A stretch of 64,000 nucleotides of DNA from Thermoflexus sp042408815 (GTDB lineage: Bacteria; Chloroflexota; Anaerolineae; Thermoflexales; Thermoflexaceae). The DNA is taken from assembly GCF_042408815.1 (NCBI RefSeq), contig NZ_JBHOQR010000003.1:1-64000 (forward strand), read 5' to 3'. The notes below the pieces were generated by a model. The model was given only the letters and a program-made list of their open reading frames with translations. It ran no database searches and was not told the DNA's origin. The position numbers and the translations under genes were made by a program. Below, one piece after another: positions 9,653 through 19,141 of the stretch (position 1 is its first letter; each line of letters opens with the position of its first letter).

Positions 9653-10027
9653 GCTCTATCCTCCATCTCGCTTTGGCGATCCAGTCCCAATGTATCCCGA
9701 AGGCGTCAGAGAGAGGTTAGAAATGGATTAATGATCCGTATGCGCCGGGCCTCGCGCGTTTCAAAGGGGTGGGATGACCCGGGCTTCCTACCCCGCCTTT
9801 TATTCTTTGAGTCGTAGGGAGCTTCGATCTCCCTCTGGAAGCGCAGACGGATGGTTGTTCATGAACAGAGCGGGTCGATCTGTGGATCCCCCCCACCTCT
9901 CCGGGCTCCGATGTGCTACAATCCCCATAGGCTCTTCCGCCCTCGCGCCTCGGGTTGTGAAGCGCTGCAAGGCAGAGAGGAGCCCCAGATTGCCTTGGAA
10001 CCTCAGATCCAGCGCCTGGGGGTGGAT
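9653..10027. other. divergent intergenic region, clpB / molybdenum hydroxylase
   Basis: This 375-bp gap separates two divergent genes. No gene is seen. A plus-strand extended -10 (TGCTACAAT, 9914-9922) is present without a recognisable -35. It would start a leader of about 100 nt for the hydroxylase gene. The clpB promoter could not be placed. Confidence 0.4.
9914..9922 (+). promoter_or_regulatory. extended -10 promoter element
   Basis: TG-C-TACAAT matches an extended -10 (TGnTATAAT with one mismatch). It lies about 105 bp before the hydroxylase start codon. The -35 region is GC-rich and unrecognisable, as is usual when an extended -10 is present. Confidence 0.4.
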
Positions 10028-13000
10028 ATGGAGATCACGCTGACCATCAACGGGGAGCAACGGACGTTTTCCATCGCCCCATCCACGCGCCTCCTGGATC
10101 TGCTCCGCCGCGCGGGATACTATGGGGTCAAGCACGGCTGCGATGACGGTTCCTGCGGCATGTGCACCGTCCTCCTGGATGGCACTCCGATCCTCGCCTG
10201 CGTCATGCTAGCGGCGAAGGCCGATGGCCGTTCGATCCTCACTATCGAGGGCGTGGGACGGACGCCGGAGCTGGGCTGGCGGCGGACGGAGGGCTTGCAT
10301 CCGATCCAGGAAGCTTTCATCGAAATGGGCGCCATCCAGTGTGGCTTCTGCACCCCAGCCCTGGTGCTGGCGGCGAAGGCTCTCCTGGATCGCAACCCCA
10401 ACCCCACCGAGGCGGAGGTCCGCGAGGCCTTCAGCGGGATCCTCTGCCGGTGCACTGGCTACCTGAAGCCGGTGCAGGCGGTGCTGCGGGCGGCCGCCCG
10501 TATGCGCGGGGAGCCCGTTCCCCCCATTGAGGAGGAAGCGCAACGCCTGATCATCCCGTCGGAAGGGCCGCTTCCGCTGGGCGAGGGGTTTCCCGTCGGA
10601 GAGATCTCCCCGCCGGAGTCGGAGGGCGGGCCGGGCCTCCAGACCCGAACCCGCACCATCGTCCTGCCGACCATTGTGCTTCCCCAACGGATCCCGGAGA
10701 CCCGTGTGGTGGGCAAGCCGGAGAAGAAAGTCGACGCCCTGCGGCTGGTTCAGGGGAAGCCGGCCTTCACCGATGACTTCGAGCTGCGGGGCATGCTCTA
10801 CGCCAAAGTGCTCAAAAGCCCCGTCCCCCACGCCCGAATCAAACGCATCGATGTGAGCAAGGCCCGGGCCCTGCCAGGGGTAGTCGCCATCCTCACCTAT
10901 CAGGATCTACCACGGGTGGTCTATTCGACGGCCGGCCAGTCCGATCCTATCCCCGGGCCGCTGGACACGTTCTCTCTGGATTCCAAGGTGCGCTTCGTGG
11001 GCGATCGCGTAGCCTTCGTGGCCGCGGAGACCCTGGAGATCGCCGAGAAGGCCCTGGAGCTCATCGAGGTCGAATATGAAGAGCTCCCGGCGATCCTGGA
11101 TCCCCGGGAGGCGATGAAGCCGGGGGCACCGATCATTCACGATGAGCCGGAGTATGTGCCCTTCGACGGCTCGGATCCCTCCCGCAACTTGGCCGCTCAG
11201 ATCCATATCGAGATCGGGGAGGTGGACAAGGGCTTTGAGGAGGCCGATTACATCTTCGAAGGGGAATACCTCGTCCCCAAGGTCCAGCAATGCAGCCTGG
11301 AAACCCATGTGGTGATCACCTACTGGGACGAAGATGACCGCCTGGTGATCCGCACCTCCACCCAGGTCCCCTTCCACGTGCGGCGGATCCTGGCCCCGGT
11401 CCTGCGGCTCCCCCCTAAGCGGATCCGGGTGATCAAGCCGCGGATCGGCGGCGGCTTCGGCGGCAAGCAGGAGGTCTTGATCGAAGACATCGCCGCGCAC
11501 CTGACCATCGCCACCGGGCGGCCGGTGCGTCTGGAGTGGACGCGGGAGGAGGAATTCACGGCCGCCCGTTCCCGGCATCCCATGCGCATCCGACTGCGCA
11601 CCGGCGTCAAGCGAGACGGGACCATCGTGGCGAACGAAATGGATGTGCTCTCGGACACGGGGGCCTACGGCAGCCACGCGCTCACTGTGGCTGGCAACAC
11701 TGGCCATAAGGCCATGGCGCTGTATCCGGCGTGGGACGAGAAGGGGGAGCCGCGCATCCGCTTCCACGCTGACGTGGTCTACACGAACACCCCACCCTCC
11801 GGCGCCTTCCGGGGCTACGGCGTCCCCCAGGGCTTCTTCGCCGTCGAGGTCCACATGGAGCGCATCGCCCGGGCGCTCGGGTTAGATCCGCTGGAGTTCC
11901 GCCTGAAGAACGCCCTGAAGGCGGGGCAGGAACATCCCTTCAGCCGGGCCTGGAGCGAGGGCCGGGAGCCGCGCCCCGAGATCATCCACACGTGTGGGCT
12001 GCCGGAGTGTGTGCGCTATGGCGCGGCCTACGTGGGCTGGCATGAGAAATTCGGGAATCCGGACTGGCATCGGGTGCCCGGGCAACCCCATCTGCGCCGG
12101 GGGATCGGCGTCGCCTGCGTGATGCAGGGGACGGCGATCCCCTACTTGGATATGGGGGCGGCCAGTCTCAAAATGAACGACGACGGCTCCTTCAACCTGC
12201 TCATCGGCGCTACGGATCTCGGCACGGGATCCGACACGGTGATCGCCCAGATGGTCGCGGAGGTGCTGGGGTGCGCGGTGGAAGACATCATTGTCTATTC
12301 CTCGGACACCGATTTTACCCCCTTCGATAAGGGCGCGTATGCGTCTTCCACTACATACATCTCTGGCGCGGCAGCGGTGAAGGCCGCCGAGCAGGTGGCG
12401 GAGCAGATCAAGGAGGTGGCGGCGGCCCTGCTGAGCGAGCGCGGGGCCCCGGTTTCCCCCGCCGACCTGCGCCTGGCTGACCGACAGGTCTGGGCGCCGG
12501 ATGGCCGGAGGGTGACCCTGGAGGAAGTGGCCCTCTCCTCCCTGCATCATCGGGATCAGCGCCAGATCATGGCGGTGGCGTCTTATGTCTCTCCGGTTTC
12601 GCCGCCGCCCTTCGCTGCCCAGTTCGCGGAGGTGACGGTGGATATCGAAACCGGCGAGGTGTGGGTGGACCGTCTGGTGATGGCCGTGGATGCGGGGCGC
12701 ATCGTCAACCCGCTGACGGCCTCCGGGCAAGTGGAGGGAGGGATGATCCAGGCGCTGGGCTATGCGGTCTCGGAGGAGATGGTTTTCGATGAGCGGGGAC
12801 GCGTGGCCAATCCGCGTTTCGGTCCTTATAAGATCTTCCAGGCCCACGAGGTGCCGGAACTCGGGGTGATCTTCATCGAAACCGTCGAGCCCACCCATCC
12901 CTTCGGCATCAAGGCCGTGGCTGAGATCCCGATGGACGGCGTGGCGCCCGCCGTGGTTAACGCCATCTACGACGCAGTCGGCGTGTGGGTCACCCAGATC

Positions 13001-13075
13001 CCGGCCACCCCCGAGCGGGTCTGGCGGGCCCTCCGGGCCGCCAGGAAGGACAGCGCTCCAGGGGAGTTGGGATAA
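10028..13075 (+). CDS. molybdenum hydroxylase, fused 2Fe-2S and molybdopterin-binding subunits (xanthine dehydrogenase/aldehyde oxidoreductase family)
   Basis: The 1,015-residue protein joins two parts that are often separate subunits. Residues 1-160 carry two 2Fe-2S sites: the plant-type motif CDDGSCGMC (from Cys38) and the alpha-helical motif CGFC (about 106) with CRC (about 140). From about 235 on comes the molybdopterin part with GGGFGGKQ (about 475), GAFRGYGVPQG (about 595) and the catalytic glutamate in VAEIPMDG (Glu966), so it should be active. There is no FAD domain and none is encoded next door. That makes it resemble Desulfovibrio Mop-type aldehyde oxidoreductase more than classical xanthine dehydrogenase. 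The insert at about residues 170-230 is low-complexity. The start ATG at 10028 follows GGGGGTGG. The substrate is undetermined. Confidence 0.85.
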   Translation: MEITLTINGEQRTFSIAPSTRLLDLLRRAGYYGVKHGCDDGSCGMCTVLLDGTPILACVMLAAKADGRSILTIEGVGRTPELGWRRTEGLHPIQEAFIEMGAIQCGFCTPALVLAAKALLDRNPNPTEAEVREAFSGILCRCTGYLKPVQAVLRAAARMRGEPVPPIEEEAQRLIIPSEGPLPLGEGFPVGEISPPESEGGPGLQTRTRTIVLPTIVLPQRIPETRVVGKPEKKVDALRLVQGKPAFTDDFELRGMLYAKVLKSPVPHARIKRIDVSKARALPGVVAILTYQDLPRVVYSTAGQSDPIPGPLDTFSLDSKVRFVGDRVAFVAAETLEIAEKALELIEVEYEELPAILDPREAMKPGAPIIHDEPEYVPFDGSDPSRNLAAQIHIEIGEVDKGFEEADYIFEGEYLVPKVQQCSLETHVVITYWDEDDRLVIRTSTQVPFHVRRILAPVLRLPPKRIRVIKPRIGGGFGGKQEVLIEDIAAHLTIATGRPVRLEWTREEEFTAARSRHPMRIRLRTGVKRDGTIVANEMDVLSDTGAYGSHALTVAGNTGHKAMALYPAWDEKGEPRIRFHADVVYTNTPPSGAFRGYGVPQGFFAVEVHMERIARALGLDPLEFRLKNALKAGQEHPFSRAWSEGREPRPEIIHTCGLPECVRYGAAYVGWHEKFGNPDWHRVPGQPHLRRGIGVACVMQGTAIPYLDMGAASLKMNDDGSFNLLIGATDLGTGSDTVIAQMVAEVLGCAVEDIIVYSSDTDFTPFDKGAYASSTTYISGAAAVKAAEQVAEQIKEVAAALLSERGAPVSPADLRLADRQVWAPDGRRVTLEEVALSSLHHRDQRQIMAVASYVSPVSPPPFAAQFAEVTVDIETGEVWVDRLVMAVDAGRIVNPLTASGQVEGGMIQALGYAVSEEMVFDERGRVANPRFGPYKIFQAHEVPELGVIFIETVEPTHPFGIKAVAEIPMDGVAPAVVNAIYDAVGVWVTQIPATPERVWRALRAARKDSAPGELG

Positions 13076-13216
13076 GCTCGGTCCACGCCGATCCCCTGCC
13101 TCTCAGGTCCTCCGGGCCCGGAGGCATCGGCCGCCGGGCGGAGGCCTGGACTTTTATCATGACATTGGGAAGCCTTCATCGCCGGTTTGAACGCTGAGCT
13201 GCGGGAGGACACGCCC

Positions 13217-14416
13217 ATGGAGACCCATGGGAGCGGGGAGGAGCTTCAGGCGCGGACGGCGGCCCGTTCCGCCACACGGGTTCTCCTGTTGATGTCCGAT
13301 ACAGGCGGCGGCCACCGCAGCGTTTCGGAGGCCCTGGCCGAGGGCTTGCGGGCCCTTTATGGGGACGCGGTGGAGCCCCGCATCGTGGATGCTTTTATTC
13401 AATATGCTCCTTTCCCGTTGAATCGCTCCCCGGCTCTCTATCCCTACATGGTCAAGCCGGCCATCGTGCCCTTCTATGCCCGGGCCTGGCATTTCGCCAA
13501 CCATCCCCGTCGGGCCCGGCAGCTGGTCTATCTCTTCTGGCCGTGGGTGCGTCAGCGCATCGCCAAACTGTTCGCCGAAAATCCTGCCGATGTGATCGTC
13601 TCCGTCCATCCCCTCTTCAACGACGTCACCCTGCGCTACTGGATGAAAGCCCCACGCCGTGTTCCCTTCGTCATCGTCATCTGCGACATCGGCTCCATCC
13701 ATGCCCTCTGGTGCGCGAACGCGGATCTGGTCATCGCCCCTCACGAAGGCGCGCGCCATCGGGCTATTGCCTGCGGAGTGCCCCCGGAGCGAGTGGTAGT
13801 GACCGGTTTCCCGATCCGGCTGCGCTTCCGGGAGGTGCGGGGCCGGCCGAAAGCCTTCTGGCGGGAACGGCTGGGCTGGCGGCCGGATCTCCCCACGGTG
13901 CTGGTGATGGGTGGGGGGGAGGGCATGGGGAAGGTCTTCGAGAACGCCTGGGCAGCGGCCGAAGCCGGGCTGCCGCTCCAGATGGCGGTGGTGGCCGGGC
14001 GGAACGAACGGCTGCGGCGCCGTCTGGAGGCCGTCGAGTGGCCGGTCCCTACGTATGTCTATGGCTTCGTGCGCACCATCCCGGAGATGATGGCGGCGGC
14101 CGATGTCATCGTCACCAAGGCTGGGCCCAACACGATTGCGGAGGCGCTGGCGATGGGCCGCCCGATGATCCTTACCCATTACCTGCCCGGCCAGGAGGAG
14201 GGCAATGTGGATTACGTGGTGAACGGCGGTGCGGGCGTGTATGCCCCGGAGCCGGAGCAGGTCCGGGAGGTCGTTCGGGAATGGTTGAGCCAACCGGATC
14301 TTCTGGAAACCTTCGCCACGCGGGCGGCTGCCATGGGATACCCCGATGCGGCCCTGGATGCCGCCCGATGGATTTGGGAGATCGCCCGGAGGGGAGTCGC
14401 CGGATCGGAGGCATAG
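13217..14416 (+). CDS. glycosyltransferase, MGDG synthase/GT28-like
   Basis: A 399-residue cytoplasmic or membrane-associated glycosyltransferase. The N-terminal SDTGGGHRSVSEAL is the hallmark of the monogalactosyldiacylglycerol synthase/processive diacylglycerol glucosyltransferase family, and the C-terminal VTKAGPNTIAEAL is the nucleotide-sugar binding motif shared with MurG. A role in glycolipid synthesis is therefore likely, but donor and acceptor are unknown. The ATG at 13217 has a GGGAGG 8-9 nt upstream; an earlier TTG in frame lacks one. It lies 141 bp after the hydroxylase gene. Confidence 0.82.
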   Translation: METHGSGEELQARTAARSATRVLLLMSDTGGGHRSVSEALAEGLRALYGDAVEPRIVDAFIQYAPFPLNRSPALYPYMVKPAIVPFYARAWHFANHPRRARQLVYLFWPWVRQRIAKLFAENPADVIVSVHPLFNDVTLRYWMKAPRRVPFVIVICDIGSIHALWCANADLVIAPHEGARHRAIACGVPPERVVVTGFPIRLRFREVRGRPKAFWRERLGWRPDLPTVLVMGGGEGMGKVFENAWAAAEAGLPLQMAVVAGRNERLRRRLEAVEWPVPTYVYGFVRTIPEMMAAADVIVTKAGPNTIAEALAMGRPMILTHYLPGQEEGNVDYVVNGGAGVYAPEPEQVREVVREWLSQPDLLETFATRAAAMGYPDAALDAARWIWEIARRGVAGSEA

Positions 14417-14616
14417 CCGGTAGGGTTGAGCAGGGGTGGGAGGGTTCCACGAATCCCCCATGAGCCTTTAGACGGGAGCGTGAGCGGTAGAGGCGGAGGA
14501 GGGGGGAACCGGGGAGAAAGGAGGGTAGGGCGCTCTTACTGTGACGTGACCCGTTTGCAGGGGAGGGCGACGGTAAGGGCAGGGCATGCCGCGCTCTTCC
14601 ATGCAGCCCGGGGGAA

Positions 14617-15159
14617 ATGACGGTGGGCTCCGTTTTGCTGATCACCGGACGGCCTGGCGTGGGCAAGACGACTCTGATCCGTCAGGTGGCTGAAGCCCTC
14701 GGCGACCGGGCCGGCGGATTTTACACCGAGGAGATCCGGGGCCCGCAGGGTCGCTTGGGCTTCCGGCTTGTTACCCTGGACGGGCGAGCGGCTCCCTTCG
14801 CCCACGTGGACTGGGTCGGGCGGGTTCCCTATCGAGTCGGGCGATACGGGGTAGATGTGGAGGTGCTGGACCGTCTGGGTGTGGCCGCGATCCGCGAGGC
14901 CCTGGCGGGCAAGGAGGTGGTTCTGGTGGATGAGATCGGGAAGATGGAGCTGTTCAGCCGCGCCTTCCGCGAGGCCCTGGAAGCGGTCGTCGCCAGCCCC
15001 CGCCCGCTGATCGCCACCATCCTTCGTAGCCCCCACCCCTGGGCCGACGCCTTCAAACGCCGCCCCGGCGTGGAGCTCTGGGAGCTCATCCCCGCCCAAC
15101 GGGAAGCGCTCCTGGCCCGGACGCTCCTGTGGATTCAGCGGGTGCGATCGTCCGCATAA
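14617..15159 (+). CDS. nucleoside-triphosphatase, THEP1 family
   Basis: A 180-residue P-loop protein of the THEP1 family, which hydrolyses nucleoside triphosphates in vitro and is common in thermophiles and archaea; the cellular role is not settled. Visible are Walker A GRPGVGKTT (residues 11-19), the family motif GGFYTEEIRG (about 35-44) and Walker B VVLVDEIGKMEL (about 105). A weak GGGGGAA precedes the ATG. The gene ends 29 bp from the convergent aminotransferase gene, so the two transcripts probably overlap. Confidence 0.85.
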   Translation: MTVGSVLLITGRPGVGKTTLIRQVAEALGDRAGGFYTEEIRGPQGRLGFRLVTLDGRAAPFAHVDWVGRVPYRVGRYGVDVEVLDRLGVAAIREALAGKEVVLVDEIGKMELFSRAFREALEAVVASPRPLIATILRSPHPWADAFKRRPGVELWELIPAQREALLARTLLWIQRVRSSA

Positions 15160-15188
15160 GAAGGCGCGGAAAGCGGAAGGGGATCGCA

Positions 15189-16274
15189 CTACCTCCGGAT
15201 CGCCTCCTCCAGCACGTCCATCCCTCGCCGCACCAGCTCCCGATCCGCCTGGGCGCCCATGTGGCCGATGCGGAACACCTTTCCGGCCAGCGGGCCCAGG
15301 CTTCCACCGACCGCCATCCCCCGCTCCCGCAGCCGGCGATCCAGCTCCGGCCAGGGCAGATCCTTCGGGACGTAGACCGCGGTGACGGTGGGGGAAGACC
15401 ATTCCTCCCGACGAGGGAAGAGGCGAAGCCCCATGGCCCTCAAGCGCTCTCGGCAGTAGGCGGCCACCTCCGCGTGGCGGCGGAAAACGTTCTCCAGGCC
15501 TTCTTCCAGCACCCGCCGGCATGCAACATTCAGGGCCGCCAGCGCGGGCCAGGACGGCGTGTAGGGGAACCAGCGGTCCTCCAGGGCAGTGCGGAAGGGC
15601 CCCAGGGCGTCGTAGCCCGCATAGTCCACCTCCCGCACGATCTCCCACGCCCGCTCGCTCACCGTCACGATCCCCAGATCCGGCAACGCCGAGAGGCACT
15701 TCTGGGTGCCCACCAGACACAGATCAATGCGCCAGTCGTCCACCCGCAGGGGGACCCCGGCGGCGCTGGAGACCGCGTCGACGTAGAAGAGGGGGACATC
15801 ATAGTGGGCAACCAGGGCGCCGACCTCGGCCACCGGGTTCAGGGTGCCCGAAGGCGTCTCACAATGCACCATGGTGACCATCTTCGGGCGGACCCGACGG
15901 ATGGCTGCTTCCACCCGCTCCGGATCTGCCGCCTCGTCATAGTCGAATCCCACCACCTCGACCTCGGCACCGATGCGGCGGGCCATGTCGGCGATGCCGT
16001 AGCCGAAGACCCCCGTGGCCACTGCCACCACTCGATCCCCGGGGCGCAGCGTGCTCTTCAGAGCTCCCCAGAGCCCTACCATGGCCTCCCCGGTCATGAG
16101 GACAACGGTGTTCCGGGTCCTCAGGATCGTCCGAAGCATCTCCTGGGTCTCCGCATAGAGCGCATAATATTCCGGCTCCAGATCCGCGGAACCGTAATCC
16201 TCCTGATAGGCTGCCCGGATCTCGGGTGGCACGGTCGTCGGCCCCGGGACGAGGGGGATGGCATAGGTGCGCAT
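15189..16274 (-). CDS. class V aminotransferase (alanine-glyoxylate/serine-pyruvate type)
   Basis: A PLP-dependent aminotransferase of fold type I, 361 residues. The PLP lysine sits in VGTQKCLS (about residue 190), after the conserved DAVSSAAGVPL and before the small-domain sequences typical of the alanine-glyoxylate/serine-glyoxylate/phosphoserine group. The N-terminal PLVPGPTTVPPE is also typical. The precise amino donor and acceptor cannot be read from the sequence. GAGGCG precedes the ATG at 16274. A tRNA-Val gene and its terminator lie just upstream on the same strand, so the gene needs its own promoter. Confidence 0.85.
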   Translation of the reverse strand: MRTYAIPLVPGPTTVPPEIRAAYQEDYGSADLEPEYYALYAETQEMLRTILRTRNTVVLMTGEAMVGLWGALKSTLRPGDRVVAVATGVFGYGIADMARRIGAEVEVVGFDYDEAADPERVEAAIRRVRPKMVTMVHCETPSGTLNPVAEVGALVAHYDVPLFYVDAVSSAAGVPLRVDDWRIDLCLVGTQKCLSALPDLGIVTVSERAWEIVREVDYAGYDALGPFRTALEDRWFPYTPSWPALAALNVACRRVLEEGLENVFRRHAEVAAYCRERLRAMGLRLFPRREEWSSPTVTAVYVPKDLPWPELDRRLRERGMAVGGSLGPLAGKVFRIGHMGAQADRELVRRGMDVLEEAIRR

Positions 16275-16400
16275 GGAGACGCCTCTATACCCTTACTGGC
16301 TTTCAATCACGATGCGCTGGATCCTCTCCCCGATCTGGCGAAGCGAAAATTCACGAACCGCTTTCCCTGCCGGTTGATTCCAGAAGGCATCTCCGAAAGC

Positions 16401-16428
16401 AAAACGCCGCAGCCCTCCGGCTGCGGCG
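16401..16428 (-). terminator. intrinsic terminator of tRNA-Val
   Basis: A perfect 10-bp stem (arm CGCCGCAGCC, 4-nt loop) begins directly after the encoded CCA end of the tRNA. On the minus strand it is followed by TTTT and more T-rich sequence. A textbook rho-independent terminator. Confidence 0.9.
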
Positions 16429-16505
<77 letters not shown>

Positions 16506-16536
16506 TTTACTTGGCATTATAGCAGGATCTGGGCTT

Positions 16537-17637
16537 TCAGGCAACTGCTCTCTGGAGCAGGAAGAAAAACACCCGGGCCGCGTGGAGGAGCTCTGGGATG
16601 GGGATGTGCTCCTCCGGTGTGTGGGCGAGGGCTAGGGCGCCCGGCCCGAAGACGACGGCATGGGCCCCATATCGCGCGAAGGGCTCGGCGTCTGTCCAGC
16701 TGGGCATCCCGCTGAAACGGACGGGGAGGCCGGCTTCGGTCAACGTGGCGGCGAGCATTTGAACGACCGGAGCCTCGGGAGGGGTCTCAAAGGGAGGGGA
16801 GAGATCCAGGATGCGCCAGGATGCTGAATGGCGGGCGAGCACGGACTCGATTTCCCCCACAAAGGTTTCCCGTGGGATGCCCGGCAGCCATCGAATGTCC
16901 AGGTGGAGCGCACAGCGATCGGGGATCACCAGCGCCCGTTCGCCGCCGTGGATGAACAGCGGGGTCACGGCCCCACGGCCGATCCACGGGTGCTGGGCCT
17001 GGATGGAGGGAAGGGATTCCAGCTCCCGCAGGATCTCCAGCGCTTCCCGGATCGCGTTCCGGCCTTTCTCCGCTACGGAGCCATGGGCGGGCTGGCCCTG
17101 GATCTCCAGCGCCAGCTCCATGGTCCCTGCCTCCGCGATGTGGATCGTCAAATCGGTGGGTTCGATCGCCAACACCGCCTCCGGCCGGCAGGCCCTGGCC
17201 AGCGCTTCCGCTCCCCGTCCCATGTTTTCTTCATCCACCGTGAGGGCGATACTGACCGGCGAGCCGGCCAGGCGTTCCGATCCCAGAAGCGCTAAGGCAG
17301 CCATCAGGGCAGTCAACCCTCCTTTGACATCGGCGCTCCCCAGCCCGTAGATCCTCCCATCGCGTTCGACAGCCGTATACGGATGGGGATGATCCCGGGG
17401 AGGCACGGTATCCAGGTGGGCCGTGATCAGCAGGCGAGGACGAGGCTGGGGATGGATGAGAAGGTTCGGCCATGGGTGATCAGGAACGGGGAAGCGCGCG
17501 GCGGGAAATCCACGCTCCCGGAGCCAGCTTTCCAGGAAGGCGATCAGGGTGCCTTCCTCGCCGCTGGGCGAGGGGATCGCGATCAGCCGGGCGAGCAGGT
17601 CCTGCAGGAAAGATTCCAGGTTCTCCATGAGATCCAT
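16537..17637 (-). CDS. M20 family metallopeptidase/deacylase (ArgE/DapE-like)
   Basis: A 366-residue zinc-dependent amidohydrolase of the M20 family, which removes acyl groups from amino acids or cuts small peptides. Seen are the first zinc motif TAHLDTVP (about residue 73), DVKGG (about 105), the catalytic glutamates in TVDEEN (about 135), the dimerisation-domain HGS and the late metal histidine in ALAHTPEEH. The ATG at 17637 has GAGGAA just upstream; the frame is open further but passes into argJ. It lies 58 bp downstream of argJ on the same strand. N-acetylornithine or a related acyl-amino acid is thus a plausible substrate, but this is inference. Confidence 0.8.
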   Translation of the reverse strand: MDLMENLESFLQDLLARLIAIPSPSGEEGTLIAFLESWLRERGFPAARFPVPDHPWPNLLIHPQPRPRLLITAHLDTVPPRDHPHPYTAVERDGRIYGLGSADVKGGLTALMAALALLGSERLAGSPVSIALTVDEENMGRGAEALARACRPEAVLAIEPTDLTIHIAEAGTMELALEIQGQPAHGSVAEKGRNAIREALEILRELESLPSIQAQHPWIGRGAVTPLFIHGGERALVIPDRCALHLDIRWLPGIPRETFVGEIESVLARHSASWRILDLSPPFETPPEAPVVQMLAATLTEAGLPVRFSGMPSWTDAEPFARYGAHAVVFGPGALALAHTPEEHIPIPELLHAARVFFFLLQRAVA

Positions 17638-17695
17638 GCGCTTCCTCGCTCGGTCGAAGGTGGAGCGGCGGCCCATATATGGCGTTTCCACGCAG

Positions 17696-18895
17696 CTATG
17701 TGCGATACTTCCCATTGATCGTCACATATTCATGGGAAAGATCGCAGGTCCATACCCAGTCTTCACTGTCTCCCATATCCAGATCCAGAAGCACCCGGAA
17801 AGAGGGAGCCTGGAAGATGTGGCGGGCCTGTTCTTCGAAGTAAAAGGCGGGAGAGCCCCGGTCGAACAGCAGCAGAGGTGCTTCATCCCCCCGCTGGATC
17901 CAGAGGGAGACCATGTCGGGGTCGAAGGAAACACCAGCGGCTCCCGCGGCGGCGAGGATCCGCCCCCAGTTCGGATCCTCGCCATAGAACGCGGTCTTCA
18001 CCAGCGGCGAGCGGGCGATGTGGCGGGCGATCCGACGCGCCTCCTCTGGCGTGCGCGCGCCCCGCACCCGGATCTCGACGAATTTCGTGGCCCCTTCGCC
18101 GTCCTGGACAATGGCTTTGGCCAGCTCCATGCACAGATCCGTCAGGGCTTCCTCGAAAAGCGGCATGGAGGCTTCGTCCACCGTCACTCCCGCTGCCCCA
18201 TTGGCCAGGATCATCACCGTATCGTTGGTGCTTTGATCTCCATCGATCGTGATCCGATGGAAGCTAACGTCCACCGCGGAGTGGAGGAGCCTCTGCAGGC
18301 GATCCGCGTCGATCCCCACGTCGGTGGTGATCAGGGCCAGCATCGTCGCCATATGGGGGTGGATCATCCCGGCCCCCTTAGCCATCCCGCCGATGGTCAC
18401 CGGGATCCCATGGAGCGTGAGGCGGCGGACCGCCATCTTGGGGCGGGTGTCGGTGGTCATGATGGCGCGGGCAGCGGCTTCACCTCCCTCCTCGGATAGA
18501 GCGGGGACGGCGCGCATCAGCCCAGCGCGGATTTTATCCACCGGCAGCGGGACGCCGATCACCCCGGTGGACATCATCAGGATCGTATCGGGTGGGAAAC
18601 CCAGGAGGAAGGCGGCAAACTCGGTCACGCTATAGACATCCGAAAGCCCGCGGGGGCCGGTGCACGCGTTGGCGTTCCCGGAATTGATCACCACCGCCCG
18701 GAAGCCTGCACGCCGCTGGAGGAGCATCGCCTGATCGTAGCGAACCGGTGCGGCCTTGATCTGGTTCGTGGTGAAGACCGCGGCGGCAGTGCAGGGGCGG
18801 GTGCTGGCCACCAGGGCCAGATCCAGCGCCCCGCTAGCTTTGATCCCACAGGCGACCGCTGCGGCTCGAAACCCTTGAGGCGCTGTGACACTCAT
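17696..18895 (-). CDS. argJ: bifunctional ornithine acetyltransferase/N-acetylglutamate synthase ArgJ
   Basis: ArgJ moves the acetyl group from N-acetylornithine to glutamate, closing the arginine cycle; some versions also use acetyl-CoA. The 399-residue precursor is expected to cut itself before Thr184 within KGAGMIHPHMATML to give alpha and beta chains. NSGNANACTG (about 71-80) and the beta-chain DGDQSTNDT are also present. The start ATG has GGAGGG 6 nt upstream. The only arginine-related neighbour is the M20 enzyme downstream; no other arg genes are in the window. Confidence 0.95.
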   Translation of the reverse strand: MSVTAPQGFRAAAVACGIKASGALDLALVASTRPCTAAAVFTTNQIKAAPVRYDQAMLLQRRAGFRAVVINSGNANACTGPRGLSDVYSVTEFAAFLLGFPPDTILMMSTGVIGVPLPVDKIRAGLMRAVPALSEEGGEAAARAIMTTDTRPKMAVRRLTLHGIPVTIGGMAKGAGMIHPHMATMLALITTDVGIDADRLQRLLHSAVDVSFHRITIDGDQSTNDTVMILANGAAGVTVDEASMPLFEEALTDLCMELAKAIVQDGEGATKFVEIRVRGARTPEEARRIARHIARSPLVKTAFYGEDPNWGRILAAAGAAGVSFDPDMVSLWIQRGDEAPLLLFDRGSPAFYFEEQARHIFQAPSFRVLLDLDMGDSEDWVWTCDLSHEYVTINGKYRT

Positions 18896-18974
18896 CGGGT
18901 TCCCTCCATACGAGGTATTGCCCGATCCGCCGGGTTTGCCGGTGGTCCATCCGGGTTAGAGCGATCTTGCCGGA

Positions 18975-19007
18975 TTGACCCCATTTCGCGGAAAATATAA
19001 ATATAAT
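18975..19007 (+). promoter_or_regulatory. AT-rich promoter region of the sensory operon
   Basis: TTGACC (18975-18980) and TATAAT (19002-19007) are separated by 21 bp. An alternative TATAAA at 18996-19001 gives 15 bp. Neither spacing is ideal, but this is the most AT-rich segment of the gap between argJ and the receiver gene. It could also serve argJ on the other strand. Confidence 0.4.
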
Positions 19008-19141
19008 GATTTCACTGCGCGCGGGCTGCCGATTGGAGGATGGGAAGGGCCGGGCGCGTTGTCGGATGTTCTTGGCCGGCGCCCTAGATCCACTCCCGCG
19101 TTCCGAATTTGTCGATGGCGAGCGCTCGCTCAGGAGGTCCA

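Noticed and set aside
7334..9817. 827-codon open frame on the plus strand
   Set aside because: Antisense to clpB. The product is Leu/His/Gly-rich and resembles no family; the frame is open only because of clpB codon usage.
9653..10027. CIRCE or HAIR heat-shock operator for clpB
   Set aside because: No TTAGCACTC/GAGTGCTAA and no CTTGAGT/ACTCAAG pair; only an isolated TTTGAGT is seen.
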